64,000 nt of DNA from DSWT01 sp035373625 (GTDB lineage: Bacteria > Chloroflexota > Anaerolineae > B4-G1 > SLSP01): the NCBI GenBank assembly GCA_035373625.1, contig DAOSNS010000020.1, forward strand, positions 12,379 to 76,378, written 5' to 3'. Shown here in pieces: positions 60,689 to 64,000 of this stretch. Under the pieces are notes generated by a model. That model was given only the letters and a program-made list of their open reading frames with translations. It did not search any database and was not told the origin of the DNA. Position 1 is the stretch's first letter. Each line of letters opens with the position of its first letter. The position numbers and the translations under genes are program-made.

Positions 60689-60865
60689 GGAGTGTAGCCG
60701 AACATGCGGTACAGCCCCGATAATGAAAATGATCGCAGGACTATCTGACTAACGACTATCAGACTATTTTTAGAGAAGTCGCCATGTAGCAAGCCACACC
60801 AACGAGGACGGAAATTGGCGATTCGACGACAAGACTAATGACTATGTGACTATTTTCGAAGGAGG
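60689..60865 (+). repeat. 177-bp leader repeat, right arm of the inverted pair
   Basis: This arm is the plus-strand counterpart of 57158-57333 and ends in CGAAGGAGG, which is the ribosome site of the holin-like gene. It contains one unit of the GGACTATCTGACTAACGACT repeat found in four copies at 4836-4979. Confidence 0.93.
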
Positions 60866-60870
60866 CCATC

Positions 60871-61257
60871 ATGAAATTGCTTATTCGTTGGGCTATCGGT
60901 GCTCTGTCATTGTTTGTGGCGGCGTGGGCAGTGGCCGGCATCCGCGTTGACGGCGGCGGCTGGATCGTCTACGCCATAATGGCGGTAGTTCTGGGGCTGG
61001 TTAATGCTTTTGTGCGCCCCCTACTCAAGCTGCTCACCTGCCCGCTGATCCTGCTCACGCTGGGCCTGTTTACGCTGGTGATCAATGCCGTGACATTATG
61101 GCTATCGGCATGGATAGCAAACAGCGTCTTGGGACTGGGCTTCTACGTTGATGGATTCTGGTCGGCGTTCTGGGGCGCGCTCATCGTCAGCATCGTCAGC
61201 GTAGTGCTCAATATCTTCGTAAAAGACGACGACGATAAGCACAAGCACCACAAATAG
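60871..61257 (+). CDS. Four-helix membrane protein of the phage-holin-like family (PF04020)
   Basis: The 128-residue protein has four hydrophobic segments (about 4-24, 29-48, 54-85, 93-117) and the family motif GLVNAFVRPLLKLLTCPL, then a charged Asp/Lys/His tail. Despite the name it is common in bacterial chromosomes outside prophages, and its role is unknown. The ATG at 60871 uses the GGAGG at the end of the 177-bp repeat. A strong terminator follows. Confidence 0.9.
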   Translation: MKLLIRWAIGALSLFVAAWAVAGIRVDGGGWIVYAIMAVVLGLVNAFVRPLLKLLTCPLILLTLGLFTLVINAVTLWLSAWIANSVLGLGFYVDGFWSAFWGALIVSIVSVVLNIFVKDDDDKHKHHK

Positions 61258-61285
61258 CCTTATCGAGCCGTGCGCCATACGCCTC

Positions 61286-61316
61286 ACCGCCTCCGGCATG
61301 CCGGAGGCGGTTTTTT
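61286..61316 (+). terminator. Rho-independent terminator of the holin-like gene
   Basis: CCGCCTCCGGCATGCCGGAGGCGG is a perfect stem with a tiny loop (given here by halves CCGCCTCCGG and CCGGAGGCGG), followed by TTTTTT. Confidence 0.95.
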
Positions 61317-61388
61317 GAGTTGTGGACTTTGTTAAATTTGGAAACAATGTGGCCGCCAAATTTGAAGGGAGGTTCGGCATTTTAACCC

Positions 61389-61417
61389 TTGCGCAAACCC
61401 AAGAAATGTGATATAAT
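61389..61417 (+). promoter_or_regulatory. nusA promoter
   Basis: TTGCGC (61389-61394) and TATAAT (61412-61417) are 17 bp apart, with TGTG just before the -10. The transcript leader is about 100 nt and contains the hairpin at 61455-61482. Confidence 0.75.
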
Positions 61418-61454
61418 CCAAAGCACAAGGGAAATAGCTGCGCCATTGCGCACC

Positions 61455-61482
61455 AGAAAAGTGGGGGTCCCCCCACTTTTCT
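61455..61482 (+). promoter_or_regulatory. Leader hairpin ahead of nusA
   Basis: AGAAAAGTGGGGG and CCCCCACTTTTCT form a perfect 13-bp stem with a two-base loop, followed by TTGTAATT. In many bacteria a similar AAAGTGGG hairpin precedes rimP at the head of the rimP-nusA-infB operon. It may act as a NusA-responsive attenuator. Confidence 0.75.
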
Positions 61483-61522
61483 TTGTAATTGTACTTAATG
61501 GGATGCGGGAGGCAGATGGGTC

Positions 61523-63514
61523 ATGAAGAGTGAGTTCTCCCTGGCGTTTAATCAAATATGTGCCGAGTATAGTTTGCCACGGGAGGTCGTACTGGATGCC
61601 GTTCGCGCGGCATTGGTTACCGCTTACCGACGCGACTGGAAGGTCGGGGCGACACAAAATGTCACAGCTGAAATCAGTCTGGAGACTGGTTTGGCGCGCA
61701 TCTACCTTGAAAAGATAGCCGTTGAGAAGGTAGAGGACCCCATCACCCAAATTGCCCTCAAAGAGGCGCGCGCTTTGAAGCCCGGCATCCAGCCCGATGA
61801 GCTGTTGATGGTGGATGTCACACCGCACAACTTCGGTCGCATTGCTGCACAGACTGCCAAGCAGGTCATCACGCAGCGGCTGCGTGAGGCGGAACGGGAC
61901 AGCCAATTTAACCGCTTCAGCCGACAAGAAAACGAGATCATCATCGGCACGATTCAATCCGTGACCCCGCATGGCGTTACCTTGCACCTGGAACGCACGG
62001 AAGAAGCGATTATGCCGCGCCGTGAACAGATTCCAGGGGAACACTACACGCTGCATCAGAAAATCCGGGTCTACGTGCTGGAAGTGAAGCGCACGCCCCA
62101 TGGCCCCGAAATCGTCGTCAGCCGCAGCCACCCGTTGATGTTGCGCCGGCTGCTGGAATTGGAAGTCCCCGAAATTCGCGCCGGTCAGGTCGAAATTCAC
62201 GCCGTAGCGCGCGAAGCGGGGGTGCGCGCCAAGGTTGCCGTTTCCAGCCACCAGCCGGGTCTTGACCCTGTAGGCGCGTGTGTGGGTGTACGCGGTATTC
62301 GCATTCAGACGATCTCCAACGAATTGCACGACGAGCGCATTGATGTCATCGAGTGGAACGAGGACCCGGCCATCTACATCGCCAATGCTCTCAGCATGAG
62401 TTCGGTGCTCAGCGTTGTCCTGGACGAGAGCAACCCCGGCGGACGCACGGCTTCGGTAGTCGTGCTCGACGATCAATTGTCGTTGGCGATTGGACGTTCC
62501 GGGCAAAACGCACGGCTCGCTGCCAAACTGACCGGCTGGCGGATTGACATCCAGGGGGCGACCGAGGCGGCAATGTGGGTCTTAGAGCAGGTCAACGCCA
62601 CACCGGAGCTGTTGGATATGCTCAAGAGTAATGCCTCTTTGATTCCACGTCTGGCGGGGATTATGCACACCCACGAAAGCGAACGTTATCCTTATACCGA
62701 TGAGGAGAAGCGCATTATCAAAACTGCGGTGGAAGCCGTGCGCGAGGCTCTCATCGCCCGGCGCGATGCCGACCGGCCGGCTTTGCGGCAGGCGCGCGCC
62801 CGGCGCACAGCGCAGGAGAAGGCCGAAGCCGAACGTCGCAAGGCGCAACAGGCCGCGCGCGCGCGTGTGCCGGCCGCGGCCTATGCTCAGGACATTAAAA
62901 CCCTGAACTTTTCGGATAAGGTCTACAGCCATCTGATTGCCAGCGGTGTGAACAGCGTCGGCGATGTGATGGAGCGCCTGGCATTAGGGGATGAGGCGCT
63001 GTTGATGATCGAAGGTATCGGCGTGAAGGCCCTGCGTGAGATCAAGGACGCGATGGCGGCCAGCGGATGGAGCTATCTCGAACCGGCTGAGGCGGGGCCT
63101 GTTACCGTCGGTGAAGCAGAGAGGGAGCCTGCGGCCGAAGAAGTTGCCGCGTTGCCTGCTGAAGCTGTCGAGGTCGAGGTCGAGATGCCTGTCGGTGGTG
63201 AGGTCGAGGCGCCGGAAGCGGCGATTGAAGTCGAAACCGCGGCCGAAGTTGTGGAGACGGTCGCCGCCGACGTGACAGCCAGGGTCGAGGACGTTCTTGA
63301 AGCCGAGGAAAAGAAGCCTGTGACGTTTGCCAAGGATGCCATCAGCCTCTTTGAGGATGAGGACCTCCTTGAGGAAGAAGACGATCGCAAAGACAGGCGC
63401 AAGAAGAAGAAAGGCCGAACCGTGGTTTATGACGACAAAACCGGCGAGACCTTTGTGGTACGCAAACGGCGTCGCCATAGGGACATGTGGGAAGAGTTCG
63501 GTGACGAGTTTTAG
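61523..63514 (+). CDS. nusA: Transcription termination/antitermination protein NusA, with long acidic C-terminus
   Basis: NusA binds RNA polymerase and nascent RNA and controls pausing, termination and antitermination. The 663-residue protein has the N-terminal polymerase-binding domain (1-125), the S1 domain (about 132-200), two KH domains (about 200-350; KVAVSSHQPGLDPVGACVG, QLSLAIGRSGQNARLAAKLTG in part) and a helix-hairpin-helix domain near 460-520 (LLMIEGIGVKALREIKDAM). A further 140 residues are mostly Glu/Val/Ala and end in a basic stretch, longer than usual. rimP is not upstream and infB is not downstream. Confidence 0.95.
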   Translation: MKSEFSLAFNQICAEYSLPREVVLDAVRAALVTAYRRDWKVGATQNVTAEISLETGLARIYLEKIAVEKVEDPITQIALKEARALKPGIQPDELLMVDVTPHNFGRIAAQTAKQVITQRLREAERDSQFNRFSRQENEIIIGTIQSVTPHGVTLHLERTEEAIMPRREQIPGEHYTLHQKIRVYVLEVKRTPHGPEIVVSRSHPLMLRRLLELEVPEIRAGQVEIHAVAREAGVRAKVAVSSHQPGLDPVGACVGVRGIRIQTISNELHDERIDVIEWNEDPAIYIANALSMSSVLSVVLDESNPGGRTASVVVLDDQLSLAIGRSGQNARLAAKLTGWRIDIQGATEAAMWVLEQVNATPELLDMLKSNASLIPRLAGIMHTHESERYPYTDEEKRIIKTAVEAVREALIARRDADRPALRQARARRTAQEKAEAERRKAQQAARARVPAAAYAQDIKTLNFSDKVYSHLIASGVNSVGDVMERLALGDEALLMIEGIGVKALREIKDAMAASGWSYLEPAEAGPVTVGEAEREPAAEEVAALPAEAVEVEVEMPVGGEVEAPEAAIEVETAAEVVETVAADVTARVEDVLEAEEKKPVTFAKDAISLFEDEDLLEEEDDRKDRRKKKKGRTVVYDDKTGETFVVRKRRRHRDMWEEFGDEF

Positions 63515-63632
63515 TTTCAGACCAATGTGTGCTATGCAATCTTTCTGTAGGCCCTGATTTCCGTCGAGGATGCATTCGATGATGCAGCAACGACGTTAAG
63601 TTTATCCTCGCGGGATACAGTCCTGGAGACGC

Positions 63633-63673
63633 AAGGGACGCCAGAGAGATTGCTGGCGTCCCTTAATTTTTTA
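63633..63673 (+). terminator. Rho-independent terminator after nusA
   Basis: AAGGGACGCCAG pairs with CTGGCGTCCCTT around eight bases, followed by AATTTTTTAT. It ends the nusA transcript, so nusA is monocistronic here. Confidence 0.93.
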
Positions 63674-63696
63674 TCAAGCGGGAAGCGGGGATCTGG

Positions 63697-64000
63697 CAGG
63701 GCCTTATCATGATTGCTCCGTTTCTAGCCGATACCGTGATGAGCGACGCGGATCTGGCGATCCGCTCGAAGCAACGCAGATCTGACGATCCGCTCGAAGC
63801 AAGGTGGATATGACGATCCGCTCGAAGCAACGCGGATCTGGCGATCCGCTCGAAGCAAGGTGGATATGGCGATCCGCTCGAAGCGACGCGGATATGACGA
63901 TCCGCTCGAAGCGACGCGGATCTGACAATCCGCTCGAAGCAACGCGGATATGGCGATCCGCTCGAAGCAACGCGGATCTGGCGATCCGCTCGAAGCGACG
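63697..64000. repeat. Dispersed palindromic repeat element, copy 3 (28-bp units), cut by the window edge
   Basis: It opens with CAGGGCCTTATCAT like copies 1 and 2. Nine 28-bp units (63743-63994) centre on GCGGATCTGGCGATCCGC followed by TCGAAGC(A/G)AC, with point changes in the left palindrome arm (GCAGATCTGAC, GTGGATATGAC). A tenth unit runs off the window. The region 63515-63632 shows no gene. Confidence 0.9.

Noticed and set aside
60871..61257. Prophage remnant suggested by the holin-like gene
   Set aside because: This family is common as a chromosomal membrane protein, and no lysin, capsid, integrase or att site is present nearby.

Overview
The window reads as a 64-kb piece of a GC-rich bacterial chromosome, most likely from the phylum Chloroflexota (Anaerolineae-like). 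The support is indirect. A giant secreted protein combines FG-GAP, right-handed beta-helix, PKD and C25-peptidase modules and ends in a YLPLVLR tail, a style I associate with Chloroflexota. The housekeeping proteins fit a deep-branching bacterium, and intergenic regions are full of short tandem repeats. Two runs of exactly 100 N (4303-4402, 10299-10398) sit inside tandem repeats, so this is a scaffolded assembly. No rRNA, tRNA or CRISPR array was found.

Layout. 1-4108: a partial gene, a GNAT remnant, then a minus-strand rsmG followed by a lower-GC restriction-modification pair (Zn-ribbon DNA methyltransferase and NotI-type endonuclease). 4224-13170: housekeeping genes (M42 peptidase, truD, ftsH, rnc, clpC) separated by repeats. 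13300-19276: a BMP-family nucleoside-type ABC importer operon with a small-molecule kinase between the binding protein and the permeases. 19342-25031: an RsmF-like rRNA methyltransferase carrying an in-frame tandem-repeat insertion, then a protein laid out like mammalian soluble adenylyl cyclase (two cyclase domains, P-loop ATPase, TPRs). 25189-34817: the giant secreted protein, broken by one frameshift.

34910-57151 is a plant-polysaccharide utilisation region. A minus-strand operon encodes a binding protein, three permeases (two are near-duplicates) and a GH10 xylanase lipoprotein. A LacI-family gene diverges from it, and each of the two divergent promoters is followed by the same 16-bp palindromic operator. 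Further on are a GH-like protein and a divergent GH2 enzyme, then a long minus-strand operon with GH140-like, GH9-like, S23, GH28, ROK kinase, ribokinase-like, iron alcohol dehydrogenase, DUF5674 and a small hypothetical protein. Together these suggest import and breakdown of xylan and pectin oligosaccharides. No ABC ATPase is encoded there.

57625-60629 holds two radical SAM enzymes around a split lipoate ligase (LplA plus a separate C-terminal domain). This looks like the non-canonical LipS1/LipS2 lipoate assembly route. The cassette is flanked by inverted copies of a 177-bp repeat that runs into the Shine-Dalgarno sequence of each outward-facing gene. 60871-64000: a holin-like membrane protein and nusA, which sits directly behind a leader hairpin without rimP, followed by a terminator and a repeat array running off the window.

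The most unusual theme is the amount and variety of short tandem repeats: 36-bp leader repeats, a palindromic dispersed element at three loci, 7-nt repeats of several sequences just upstream of ribosome-binding sites, 9-nt repeats reaching into a stop codon, and two in-frame protein repeats (EPRI and IGRLSN).
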